Program-made: the position numbers and the translations under genes | Shown here: positions 1 to 7,036 of the stretch, piece after piece | How the letters are laid out: each line of letters opens with the position of its first letter | Numbering within the stretch: the stretch's first letter is position 1 | NCBI GenBank assembly: GCA_900550835.1 | Contig: URTP01000070.1 | Location: 1 to 10,560, forward strand | Origin: an uncultured Collinsella sp. | GTDB taxonomy: Bacteria > Actinomycetota > Coriobacteriia > Coriobacteriales > Coriobacteriaceae | Reading direction: 5' to 3' | DNA: 10,560 nucleotides | The notes under the pieces: generated by a model | The model's input: the letters and a program-made list of their open reading frames with translations, nothing else | Told to the model about the DNA's origin: nothing | The model's database searches: none

Positions 1-1473
1 CATCACGCAAGCGATGGTCAGGATGATGGCGCAGACGACGGAGAGAGCGACGATGAGCTTAAGAGCAAACTTGAGCCAGGTCGTCCACTCGATCTTAGCC
101 AGAGCGAGACCGCCCATGATGGCACCAGAGGTCGGGGTGAACAGATTCACGACGCCGATGGCGGCGGAGAAGATCATGACCATGACCTCGGGCGAGAAGC
201 CGAGCTTAACAGCCAGCGGTCCCATGATGGGCATGGAGACAGTAGCCATACCGGAGGTCGAGGGGATCAGGAAGGACAGGCCAAAGTAGACCAGGAAGCT
301 CATGGGAGCGAAGATCACGCCGGACAGGCCAGCCAGAGCATTGGCGGCAGCGTCGAGGACGTAGACGTCGAGGCCGGTGCTAGCCATGAGGACGGAGATA
401 CCACGGGCGAGGGCGATGACGAGGACAACGGACATCATGTCGGCAGCGCCGGTGATGAAGGTGTTGACGATCTGCTTCTCGGACAGGCCACCGATGATAC
501 CGATCAGGACAGCCATGAGGAAGAACCAGGTGGAAGCCTCGTCGAAGTACCACTGGCCAATGGGCAGGCCGGTGATCAGGGCAGACCAGCCCTGAACGAT
601 GGCGTTACCGTCGGCGTCATAGACAGCGCCAGCATCGAAGAAGTTGGCGACGCCCTCGTTGAGGTCGGCCAGCGGGATGAAGCCGACGATCATGACGACG
701 AAGGTGAAGGCAAAGGCGATCAGAACACCCTTCTGACGACCGGTGAGCTTGACCTCCTTGTGAACCTCGGAAGCAGCCTTGCCGTGAGCCTCTTCGGCGT
801 CCTTGAGCTCCTGCATCGAAAGGATGGTGGAACCCTTGTCAGCCTTGACCTTCTTGGCATAGCTCATGACGAAGAGGATGGACATAACAGTGGTAACAAT
901 CCACAGGACGGCACCGAGGCCGATGATGATGGACTGGTTGACCTCAATGCCAACGCCGGTCAGAGCGTCGACGGCAGCGCCGACGGCGAACGGGTTAACC
1001 GTGGAGCCCAGGCAGCCGCAGCCAGCGCCGAGCAGGACGGTGGCAGCACCGACCATAGGGTCGAAGCCAGCGGCCATCATGGTAGCGGCAAGCAGGGCGT
1101 AGAAGGGAACGGTCTCCTCGCACATACCATAGGTGGTACCACCGAGGGAGAAGATGAACATCAGCACGGGAATGAGCATGATCTCATTGCCCTTAAGCTT
1201 CTGCACCAGAACAGCAATGCCGTTGTCCAGGGCGCCGGTCTCGGTCATCATGCCGAGGAAGCCGCCGAGGATCATAACGAAGAGGCAGACGGGCAGAGCG
1301 TCAGCGAAGCCCTTGACCGGGGCGGTGCAGAAATCGCTCAGGCGGGCAGCGGTAACCTCGCCACCGGACGTACCGGAGACGATAACGGTAACAACCGCGA
1401 CGATTGCCAGCAGAGCAAGAAGAATGGTGAACGATGAAGGCATACCGCGCTTTTTCTTAGCGGTCTCAGTCAT
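1..1473 (-). CDS. YfcC/DcuC-superfamily antiporter, probable arginine/ornithine exchanger (3' end cut by window edge)
   Basis: A polytopic inner-membrane carrier, read from 1473 leftwards for 491 codons without a stop; the end lies outside the window. The N-terminus is short and basic (MTETAKKKRG), followed by a hydrophobic helix at about residues 14-33. Family-type motifs are seen: GGTTYGMCEET near residues 111-121, STVNPFAVG near 157-165, and SGMATVSMPIMGP towards the end. A charged cytoplasmic loop (about 205-245) splits two blocks of membrane helices, as in DcuC/YfcC carriers of about 500 residues, so little is missing. Streptococcal-type ArcD transporters belong to this superfamily, and the position directly behind arcA-arcB supports arginine uptake in exchange for ornithine. 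Substrate is inferred from context. The start at 1473 is preferred because an AAGGGGGG Shine-Dalgarno ends 9 bases before it; an in-frame ATG at 1482 abuts that site and is too close. Confidence 0.88.
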   Translation of the reverse strand, partial: MTETAKKKRGMPSSFTILLALLAIVAVVTVIVSGTSGGEVTAARLSDFCTAPVKGFADALPVCLFVMILGGFLGMMTETGALDNGIAVLVQKLKGNEIMLIPVLMFIFSLGGTTYGMCEETVPFYALLAATMMAAGFDPMVGAATVLLGAGCGCLGSTVNPFAVGAAVDALTGVGIEVNQSIIIGLGAVLWIVTTVMSILFVMSYAKKVKADKGSTILSMQELKDAEEAHGKAASEVHKEVKLTGRQKGVLIAFAFTFVVMIVGFIPLADLNEGVANFFDAGAVYDADGNAIVQGWSALITGLPIGQWYFDEASTWFFLMAVLIGIIGGLSEKQIVNTFITGAADMMSVVLVIALARGISVLMASTGLDVYVLDAAANALAGLSGVIFAPMSFLVYFGLSFLIPSTSGMATVSMPIMGPLAVKLGFSPEVMVMIFSAAIGVVNLFTPTSGAIMGGLALAKIEWTTWLKFALKLIVALSVVCAIILTIACVM

Positions 1474-1506
1474 AGTTCTCATCCCCCCTTCATAAATCAT
1501 TTACTG

Positions 1507-1557
1507 ATCTCGCCCGAAGCGGCTCTTCCGTGCCGTGCATGTCGCTCGGTGCGAGAT
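1507..1557 (-). promoter_or_regulatory. Leader stem-loop before the antiporter gene
   Basis: Outer arms ATCTCGC (1507-1513) and GCGAGAT (1551-1557) pair perfectly. Inside them CCGAAGCG (1514-1521) pairs with CGCTCGG (1543-1549) with a single bulged base. This gives a stem of about 14 pairs with two bulges, lying 34 bases before the antiporter start and downstream of the arcB terminator. On the plus strand the structure is followed by TTTT, but no plus-strand gene reads into it. A role in regulating the antiporter transcript is inference. Confidence 0.4.
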
Positions 1558-1568
1558 TTTTACCAGAC

Positions 1569-1605
1569 AAAAGCGCTCGGGGTGCGCAGCAATGCACCCC
1601 GAGCG
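1569..1605 (-). terminator. Probable intrinsic terminator after arcB
   Basis: A perfect 12-pair stem (1574-1585 with 1594-1605, arm CGCTCGGGGTGC) with an 8-base loop begins 15 bases after the arcB stop. In the direction of transcription it is followed by CTTTTG. The U-tract is short, so read-through into the antiporter gene is likely. Confidence 0.65.
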
Positions 1606-1620
1606 AGATGCTAGATGCTC

Positions 1621-2616
1621 TTACTTGAGCGTGGCGTACATGACAGCCTTGATGGTGTGCATGCGGTTCTCGGCCTCGTCGAAGACCTTGGAAGCAGGGC
1701 TCTCGAAGACCTCGTCGGTGACCTCCTGCTCGGTGATGCCGAACTGCTCGCACTTCTCGGCGCCAATCGTGGTGTTGGTGTCGTGGAAGCTGGGCAGGCA
1801 GTGCAGGAAGATGGCACCCGGGTTGGCCATAGCCATGACCTCAGAAGTAACACGATACGGGGTGAGCTGAGCGATGCGCTCGGCCCAGACCTCGTCGGGC
1901 TCGCCCATGGAGACCCACACGTCGGTGTAGAGAACGTCGGCACCGGTGACGCCGTCCTTGACGTCGGTGGTCAGCTTGATGGTGCAGCCGTTAGCCTCAG
2001 CGATGGGCTTGCAGGCCTCGATGACGTCGTCAGCGGGCATGCACTCCTCGGGGCCGCAGGCCACGAAGTTCATGCCGAGCTTGGAGCAGACGACCATGAG
2101 GGAGCGAGCGACGTTGTTCTTGCAGTCGCCCATGAAGACGAGGGTCTTGCCCTTGATGTCGTAGTTGAAGTTCTCCTGGACGGTCAGGATGTCGGCGAGC
2201 ATCTGGGTGGGGTGCCACTCAGTGGTCAGGCCGTTCCAGACGGGCACGCCGGACTTAGCGGCGAGCTCCTCGACGTCGTCCTGGGCAAAGCCACGGAACT
2301 CGATGCCGTCATACATGCGGCCGAGAACGCGGGCGGTGTCCTCGATGGACTCCTTCTTGCCCATCTGCGACGAACCCGGATCGAGGTAGGTGACGCCCAT
2401 GCCCAGATCCATGCCGCCGACCTCGAAGGCGCAGCGGGTACGAGTGGAGGTCTTCTGGAAGAGTAGAACGATGTTCTTGCCCTCGAGATAGCGGTGCGGA
2501 ACGCCAGCGCGCTTCATGTCCTTGAAGTTCTTGGAGAGCTTGAGCAGGTACTCGATCTCCTCGGTGGTGAGGTCGAGAAGCTTGAGGAAGCTACGGCCGG
2601 AGAGGTTAACACCCAT
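1621..2616 (-). CDS. arcB: Ornithine carbamoyltransferase, catabolic
   Basis: 331 residues, full length for the family. It interconverts citrulline + phosphate and ornithine + carbamoyl phosphate in the cytoplasm; in this context it runs in the catabolic direction, after arginine deiminase. Visible signatures: carbamoyl-phosphate loop STRTR at residues 57-61, HPTQ at 135-138, ornithine-binding DVWVSMG at 232-238, and the catalytic-cysteine motif HCLP at 272-275. The N-terminal half is the carbamoyl-phosphate domain and the C-terminal half the amino-acid domain. The ATG at 2616 has AAAGGA upstream with 8 bases between. It is the second gene of the arc cluster, 105 bases after arcA, and ends in a probable terminator. 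Catabolic and anabolic enzymes of this family look alike; the assignment as arcB rather than argF rests on the neighbouring arcA. Confidence 0.96.
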   Translation of the reverse strand: MGVNLSGRSFLKLLDLTTEEIEYLLKLSKNFKDMKRAGVPHRYLEGKNIVLLFQKTSTRTRCAFEVGGMDLGMGVTYLDPGSSQMGKKESIEDTARVLGRMYDGIEFRGFAQDDVEELAAKSGVPVWNGLTTEWHPTQMLADILTVQENFNYDIKGKTLVFMGDCKNNVARSLMVVCSKLGMNFVACGPEECMPADDVIEACKPIAEANGCTIKLTTDVKDGVTGADVLYTDVWVSMGEPDEVWAERIAQLTPYRVTSEVMAMANPGAIFLHCLPSFHDTNTTIGAEKCEQFGITEQEVTDEVFESPASKVFDEAENRMHTIKAVMYATLK

Positions 2617-2661
2617 GGTTCGATTCCTTTCGAAGAAATGAATTACGTAAGTATTAGTGTT

Positions 2662-2709
2662 GCCCGTTTAACGGGCGAAGCCGGTGCGGTTGTAGGGGGA
2701 CCGCACCGG
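2662..2709 (-). promoter_or_regulatory. Two hairpins in the arcA-arcB gap
   Basis: In transcript order, a 10-pair perfect stem (2681-2690 with 2700-2709, arm CCGGTGCGGT, 9-base loop) starts 13 bases after the arcA stop. A compact 6-pair stem (2662-2667 with 2671-2676, GCCCGT/ACGGGC, 3-base loop) follows. Neither has a U-tract, so they are poor intrinsic terminators. They could protect the arcA 3' end, mark a processing site, or cause partial polarity. Function is inferred. Confidence 0.5.
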
Positions 2710-2721
2710 AAACGGAAAGAC

Positions 2722-3963
2722 TTAGAGGTCCTCGCGCCAGAAGGGCATGCTCATGCAGCGCGGGCCGCCGCGGCCGCGGGAGAGCTCGGCGGAGGGCACG
2801 ACGAGAAGGTCCAGGCCCTCCTTGTACAGCACGTCGTTGGTGACGGTGTTGCGCGCGTAGACGCAGATCTTGCCGGGCTCGACGCACAGGGTGTTGGAGC
2901 CGTCGTTCCACTGCTCGCGGGAGGCCGCGATCGGGTCGCCGCCGCCGCAGGGGATCAGCTTGACCTGGTCGACGCCGGTGGCGTCCTCCAGGACGTGCTC
3001 GAGGGTGTCCTCGATCAGGCGGATGTTCACGTCGCCCGGGTTCTTGCCGGCGGTCAGCTCGTAGACGCGCAGGGTGCCCATGATGGCGGGGTGGATCGTG
3101 AACTTATCGACGTCGATCTGGGTGAAGACCGTGTCGAGGTGCATGAAGGCGCGCGAGACGGGGATGTCGAAGGCCAGGATGCGCTCGACCTTGGAGTCGG
3201 AGTTCCAGAAGATGTTCTGGGCCATGACGTCGATGGCGGCCGCCTGGGTGCGCTGGGAGATGCCGACGGCGAGGGTCTTCTCGTTGATGTTCAGCACGTC
3301 GCCGCCCTCGGTGTGGAACTGGCAGTCGCGGCGGAAGTACAGGGAGACGTCCTTGTAGTCGGGGTGGTACTTGAAGACGTACTTGCCGTACAGGGTCTCG
3401 CGGTTGCGGGTGACCGAGTACATGCGGTTGAGGTTGACGCCCTCGCCGACGACCGCGAACGGGTCGCGGGTGAAGTAGAGGTTGGGCATCGGGTCGATGA
3501 TCAGGTCGGACTCGGACTCGGAGTTGACCAGGGAGTCGAGGGTCGTGGACGCCGTGAGGGGCATGTCGATCTCGGCCTTGGTCATGCCGGCCATGGTCTT
3601 CTTGACGAACTCGAGGTTGTCCTCGATGGAGTCCAGCTTCTCGCGGACGATCTGCGGCATCTGCTGGCCGCGGATGCCTGCCTCGGCGATGTACTGGTCG
3701 GTGAACTCGGCGCGGGCGCCGGGGACCTGGTCGAACACCTCCGCGACGAGGTTCTCGAGGTAGAGGACCTCCACGCCCTGGTCCCTCAGGATCTGGGCGA
3801 AGGTGTCGTGCTCCTGCTGTGCGACCTCCAGGAACGGGACGTCGTCGAACAGGAGTCGCTCGAGCTCGTCGGGCGGCAGGTTGAGGAGCTCGTCGCCGGG
3901 ACGGTGCAGGCAGACCTTCCTGAGCTTGCCGATCTCGGAAGGCACGTGCAGACCTTTCGTCAT
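2722..3963 (-). CDS. arcA: Arginine deiminase
   Basis: 413 residues, the normal length for bacterial arginine deiminase. It hydrolyses L-arginine to citrulline and ammonia, the first step of the deiminase route used for ATP and acid resistance. It has the pentein-type guanidino-modifying fold. Visible active-site elements: FTRDP at residues 164-168, HTEGGD at 217-222, MHLDT at 274-278 (His275, Asp277), and the nucleophile Cys403 in GGPRCMSMPF near the C-terminus. The N-terminal SEIGKLRKVCLHRPG block is typical. The ATG at 3963 has AAAGG 9 bases upstream and a second AGGAGG only 2 bases upstream; a GTG at codon 7 is a less likely alternative. It is the first gene of the arc cluster, leading into arcB, and is transcribed away from ppk1. 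Phe codons are mostly TTC, suggesting high expression. Confidence 0.97.
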   Translation of the reverse strand: MTKGLHVPSEIGKLRKVCLHRPGDELLNLPPDELERLLFDDVPFLEVAQQEHDTFAQILRDQGVEVLYLENLVAEVFDQVPGARAEFTDQYIAEAGIRGQQMPQIVREKLDSIEDNLEFVKKTMAGMTKAEIDMPLTASTTLDSLVNSESESDLIIDPMPNLYFTRDPFAVVGEGVNLNRMYSVTRNRETLYGKYVFKYHPDYKDVSLYFRRDCQFHTEGGDVLNINEKTLAVGISQRTQAAAIDVMAQNIFWNSDSKVERILAFDIPVSRAFMHLDTVFTQIDVDKFTIHPAIMGTLRVYELTAGKNPGDVNIRLIEDTLEHVLEDATGVDQVKLIPCGGGDPIAASREQWNDGSNTLCVEPGKICVYARNTVTNDVLYKEGLDLLVVPSAELSRGRGGPRCMSMPFWREDL

Positions 3964-3979
3964 GGCCTCCTACCTTTCT

Positions 3980-3998
3980 TTCGGGCCTCTCGGCCGAA
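3980..3998 (-). promoter_or_regulatory. Small hairpin just before the arcA ribosome site
   Basis: In the arcA leader, TTCGGCC pairs with GGCCCGAA (one bulged C) around a GAGA tetraloop of GNRA type. It ends only a few bases before the Shine-Dalgarno region. It could affect translation or mRNA stability; this is inference. Confidence 0.35.
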
Positions 3999-4044
3999 TC
4001 TATCAGCGCCCTTCCGTAACGGGTGCTGCTTGCTGACAGCTCTA

Positions 4045-4073
4045 GTTATATCCAAATTCCAACCGCAATTCCA
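4045..4073 (-). promoter_or_regulatory. Candidate arcA promoter
   Basis: On the minus strand TATAAC (plus 4045-4050) matches five of six bases of the -10 consensus. A weak TGGAAT lies 17 bases upstream as a possible -35. Transcription would start near 4037, leaving a leader of about 75 bases. The weak -35 would fit a promoter needing an activator. Confidence 0.35.
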
Positions 4074-4391
4074 CCTCGCCCCCGAACGGTCAACAAAGTT
4101 CGATGAACGGTATATCGAATATGATTCCCCCATAATGCACTTCGGCGTTCTAAAGTAGCTTTTCTAAGGTAAATGCTCTTTTTTCTTAAAAATCATTCGC
4201 AATTACAACTCCAATCTTTCGATTAAGAATTGCATATCTAAAACGGTTTTATGTATATAAATGACGCTTGTTCGTGTTTCTGTCTGTATTCGATGATATT
4301 CAGCTACCTATCATTCTTATTCACACATACTCACCAGTTGAGTGAGGATATAGACCGTTTTTCACAACGCGAAGGGCGTCAGCTCTATGGC

Positions 4392-4421
4392 TTGTCAGCG
4401 TAAGAAGTAGGTAAAGATACC
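4392..4421 (+). promoter_or_regulatory. Weak candidate ppk1 promoter
   Basis: TTGTCA (4392-4397) matches five of six bases of the -35 consensus. The best -10 at proper spacing is a poor GATACC after 18 bases. No better pair was seen between 4300 and 4500. Confidence 0.22.
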
Positions 4422-4488
4422 GTTCACGCGATACGTCCGTGCCATAGGTCGACTAAATTGAGACAATGGTGAATAGTGTTAGGCAACC

Positions 4489-4503
4489 GTCCCCCACGGG
4501 GAC
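4489..4503 (+). promoter_or_regulatory. Hairpin just upstream of the ppk1 start
   Basis: GTCCCC (4489-4494) and GGGGAC (4498-4503) form a 6-pair stem with a 3-base loop, ending 17 bases before the chosen ATG. It could occlude ribosome loading. It would lie within the coding sequence if the upstream GTG at 4476 were used, which is one reason to doubt that start. Confidence 0.35.
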
Positions 4504-4520
4504 TGAACGGACAGATGCAT

Positions 4521-6923
4521 ATGCCGAGCAAAATCGAAAAAAAGCAAGCCGCTGCAAAGCTGCGTAAGCCGCCGCGCGACTTCTCGTACACGCAGAACCG
4601 AGAGCTCAGCTGGCTGCGCTTTGACAACCGCGTGCTTGACGAAGCCTTCGACGAGACCGTTCCGCTGTTCGAGCGTCTAAAGTTCGTGTCGATTTTCGAG
4701 TCTAACCTCGACGAGTTTCTCATGGTGCGCGTGGGCGGCCTGTCCGATCTGGCAGAGCTCAAAAAACAGCCTGTCGACAACAAGAGCAATATGACCGCCT
4801 CCGAACAGGTCGATGCTGTCATGGCCGAAATGCCCGGGCTCCTTACCCGATGGGAGTCCATCTTTAAGAGCATCGAGGGCAAGCTCGACACCCTGGGCGT
4901 TCACCGCGCCCGCATCGATTCGCTTACGCCCGAGGAGCGCACCTTTGTAACCCGCTACTTCCAGGCCTACGTGTCGCCGGTCATCTCGCCGTTGGTCATT
5001 GACCCGCGTCATCCCTTCCCCAACCTGCGCAACGGTGCACTCTACCTGGCCTGCGGCCTGGACGGCGTCACCGACGAGGAGAGCCTGCTGGGCCTAATCG
5101 AGATTCCCGCCTCGATGAACCGCGTGGTCGAGATCCCCTCGCCCACCGGCACCTACTCCTACATCTTGCTCGAGGACGTCATCCTCGCCTGCCTGGACAG
5201 CTGCTTTGGCTCCTACAAGCCACTCGACCGCGCGCTCATCCGCGTCACCCGCAACGCTGACATCGATCCGGACGGCGAGGGCGTCGAAGAGGAAGAGGAC
5301 TACCGCCAGCACATGAAGCGCATCCTCAAGAAGCGCCTACGTCTGCAGCCGGTAGTGCTCGCGGTCTCGGGGTCGCTCGAGAAGGCGACGCTCAAGACCA
5401 TCCGCAAGGCGCTCGAGCTTTCGCGCCGCTCTGTCTTTACCTGCGATATCCCGCTCGACCTGGGCTACGTCTTTGGCATTGAGAGCAAGATTCCCGAGCA
5501 CCTGCGCAACGAGCTGCTCTTTACGCCGTTTAAGCCGCAGCCCAACCCCACCATCGATATGACCCGCTCCATCCGCGAGCAGGTACTTCAGCACGACAAG
5601 CTGCTCTTTTATCCCTATGAGGCCATGAACCCCTTCCTGGATCTGGTGCACGAGGCCGCCTACGACCCCGAGTGCATCTCACTGCGCATCACGCTCTACC
5701 GCGTGGCCAAGCAGAGCCGCCTGTGCGAGTCACTGATCGATGCCGCCGAGAACGGCAAAGAGGTCACGGTGCTCATGGAGCTCCGCGCGCGCTTTGACGA
5801 GCAGAACAACATCGAGTGGGCCGAGCGCCTGGAAGAGGCCGGCTGCACCGTCATCTACGGCTCCGAGGGCTTTAAGTGCCACTCCAAGATCTGCCAGCTC
5901 ACCTATCGCGAGGGCATGGCGCTAACGCGCCTGACGCTGCTGGGCACCGGCAACTTTAACGAGAAGACGGCCAAACTCTACAGCGACTTTATGCTCATGA
6001 CCGCTCACCCCGGCATCGGCGAGGACGCCAACCTGTTCTTCCGCAACCTGTCGCTGGGCAACCTGCGCGGCGATTACCGCTTCCTGGGTGTGGCGCCCGT
6101 CGGACTGAAACCGCTCATCATGCGCGGGCTTGACCGCGAGATCCAGCGCGCCCTCGCCGGCGAGCCCGCCCGCGTGTTCTTTAAACTCAACTCGCTCACC
6201 GACCGCGAGGTCATCGACAAGATCGCCGAGGCATCGTGCGCAGGAGTCCGCGTGGACATGATCATCCGCGGCATCTCGTGCCTCAAGCCGGGCGTTCCTG
6301 GCAAGACCGAGAACGTGCATGTCCGTTCTATCGTCGGACGCTTTTTGGAGCATGCGCGCGTTTACGCCTTTGGCGTGGACTCGGACATGATCTATCTGAG
6401 CTCGGCCGACATGATGACACGCAACACCGAGCACCGCGTGGAGATCGCCTTCCCCGTGCTCGACCCCACCTGCCGCGCCCTGGTGCACGAGTACATGAGC
6501 ATGCAGCTGCGCGACAACGTGAAGGCCCGCAGCCTCACGAGCGACGGCACCTGGGTCCCCGTGGAGCGCGCAGAGGGTGAGAAACCCTTCAACTCGCAGG
6601 AAGCCCTGCTGGAGCGTGCCTACCGCAACGCCGAGGCCGCGCCCGAGCCCGTCATTGAGGCAAAGCCCGCCCCTGCTCCTAAGCCGCAGCCGGCCACACC
6701 CGAGGTTCAGAAGGTCCAGGCGACCGTCATTGAGCCCGAGCCCGCACCTGCACCTCAGCCCGAGCCGCAGGCAGCTAAGCCCGCACCCGAGACGAGCACC
6801 CGTCGCGATAAGCCCGCCGGCAAGACCAAGGCCATCGAGCGCCATCGCCCCGGTCGTGTGCGCATGGGCCTGGGCCTGATCGGCCTGGGTCTTAAGACGC
6901 TCATTACCGGCAAGACGAAATAG
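4521..6923 (+). CDS. ppk1: Polyphosphate kinase 1 with Pro/Ala-rich C-terminal extension
   Basis: About 800 residues. It reversibly transfers the terminal phosphate of ATP to inorganic polyphosphate, normally as a membrane-associated homo-oligomer. The N-terminal domain opens with the family block YTQNRELSWLRFDNRVLDEA and FLMVRVGGL. The first phospholipase-D-like half holds the phosphorylated histidine in GFKCHSKI (His454 from this start) and GTGNFNEKTAKLYSDF. The second holds FLEHARVY (His611) and SSADMMTRNTEHRVE. The core ends near residue 705, about the usual family length. The last 95 or so residues are a Pro/Ala/Glu-rich linker and a basic, Gly/Leu-rich end, which is unusual. Starts: ATG at 4521 has GGA 9 bases upstream; ATG at 4515 and GTG at 4476 are in-frame alternatives with poorer ribosome sites. 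It is divergent from arcA and followed by a strong terminator. Confidence 0.95.
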   Translation: MPSKIEKKQAAAKLRKPPRDFSYTQNRELSWLRFDNRVLDEAFDETVPLFERLKFVSIFESNLDEFLMVRVGGLSDLAELKKQPVDNKSNMTASEQVDAVMAEMPGLLTRWESIFKSIEGKLDTLGVHRARIDSLTPEERTFVTRYFQAYVSPVISPLVIDPRHPFPNLRNGALYLACGLDGVTDEESLLGLIEIPASMNRVVEIPSPTGTYSYILLEDVILACLDSCFGSYKPLDRALIRVTRNADIDPDGEGVEEEEDYRQHMKRILKKRLRLQPVVLAVSGSLEKATLKTIRKALELSRRSVFTCDIPLDLGYVFGIESKIPEHLRNELLFTPFKPQPNPTIDMTRSIREQVLQHDKLLFYPYEAMNPFLDLVHEAAYDPECISLRITLYRVAKQSRLCESLIDAAENGKEVTVLMELRARFDEQNNIEWAERLEEAGCTVIYGSEGFKCHSKICQLTYREGMALTRLTLLGTGNFNEKTAKLYSDFMLMTAHPGIGEDANLFFRNLSLGNLRGDYRFLGVAPVGLKPLIMRGLDREIQRALAGEPARVFFKLNSLTDREVIDKIAEASCAGVRVDMIIRGISCLKPGVPGKTENVHVRSIVGRFLEHARVYAFGVDSDMIYLSSADMMTRNTEHRVEIAFPVLDPTCRALVHEYMSMQLRDNVKARSLTSDGTWVPVERAEGEKPFNSQEALLERAYRNAEAAPEPVIEAKPAPAPKPQPATPEVQKVQATVIEPEPAPAPQPEPQAAKPAPETSTRRDKPAGKTKAIERHRPGRVRMGLGLIGLGLKTLITGKTK

Positions 6924-6925
6924 TC

Positions 6926-6950
6926 GTTTGTAGAAGCAGTTTGTAGAAGC
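6926..6950 (+). repeat. Tandem 12-base repeat after ppk1
   Basis: GTTTGTAGAAGC occurs at 6926-6937 and again at 6939-6950, separated by one A. The second copy runs into the left arm of the terminator. Likely a small local duplication. Confidence 0.8.
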
Positions 6951-6990
6951 GCCCCGCATTTGAGGAAAGCCTCGGATGCGGGGCGCTTTT
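6947..6990 (+). terminator. Strong intrinsic terminator after ppk1
   Basis: AAGCGCCCCGCAT (6947-6959) pairs perfectly with ATGCGGGGCGCTT (6976-6988). The stem continues through two G-T pairs and GAGG/CCTC to an AAAG loop. TTTT at 6987-6990 closes it. It lies 24 bases after the ppk1 stop. Confidence 0.9.
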
Positions 6991-7036
6991 CCCTGCTACC
7001 ATGGTGCGAGCAACAACACGAATGACAGGCAGGGAT

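Larger units (their letters stand above)
3964..4520. other. AT-rich divergent intergenic region between arcA and ppk1
   Basis: About 560 bases without a credible gene. The stretch near 4140-4350 is much richer in A+T than the flanking genes. Small dyads seen: GAATATGATTC at 4117-4127 (3-base centre, loosely like half-sites of arginine repressor boxes but with the wrong spacing); TAAAAC-G-GTTTTA at 4239-4251, with further ATA/TAT symmetry out to 4234-4256; ACTCA-CCAGT-TGAGT around 4329-4343; and GCAATT (4199) with AATTGC (4228). CTATGGC (4385-4391) and GCCATAG (4441-4447) could pair in the ppk1 leader. The region must contain the promoters for both flanking genes. None of the dyads can be tied to a regulator from sequence alone. 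Confidence 0.7.

Noticed and set aside
1507..1560. Stem followed by TTTT as a plus-strand terminator
   Set aside because: No plus-strand gene reads towards it; the flanking genes are both on the minus strand.
760..2466. Plus-strand open frames opposite the antiporter and arcB genes (225 and 283 codons)
   Set aside because: They lie opposite genes with full family motifs. They have no ribosome site or recognisable domain, and their composition is skewed by the codon bias of the real genes.
4117..4127. GAATATGATTC as an arginine repressor box
   Set aside because: The centre is 3 bases rather than the 4 of the usual box, the outer bases do not match, and no second box was seen at regular spacing. 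Kept only as a dyad.
2494..4158. A 554-codon open frame on the plus strand opposite arcA
   Set aside because: It is the antisense of a clear arginine deiminase gene. Its protein is Val/Asp/Leu/Gly-rich low complexity, as expected from the opposite strand of GC-biased codons, and has no motif.
6926..6950. Tandem 12-base repeat as a CRISPR or attachment site
   Set aside because: Only two copies with a one-base gap, no spacers, and no integrase or mobile gene nearby.
5922..6959. A 345-codon minus-strand frame opposite the 3' half of ppk1
   Set aside because: It is antisense to conserved PPK1 sequence and its repetitive tail, and it runs through the terminator hairpin. No domain recognised.
7001..7036. 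Upstream ATG at 7001 as the rlmD start
   Set aside because: It lies 10 bases after the ppk1 terminator, leaving no room for a leader, and adds residues not typical of the family; the ATG at 7037 fits known N-termini.
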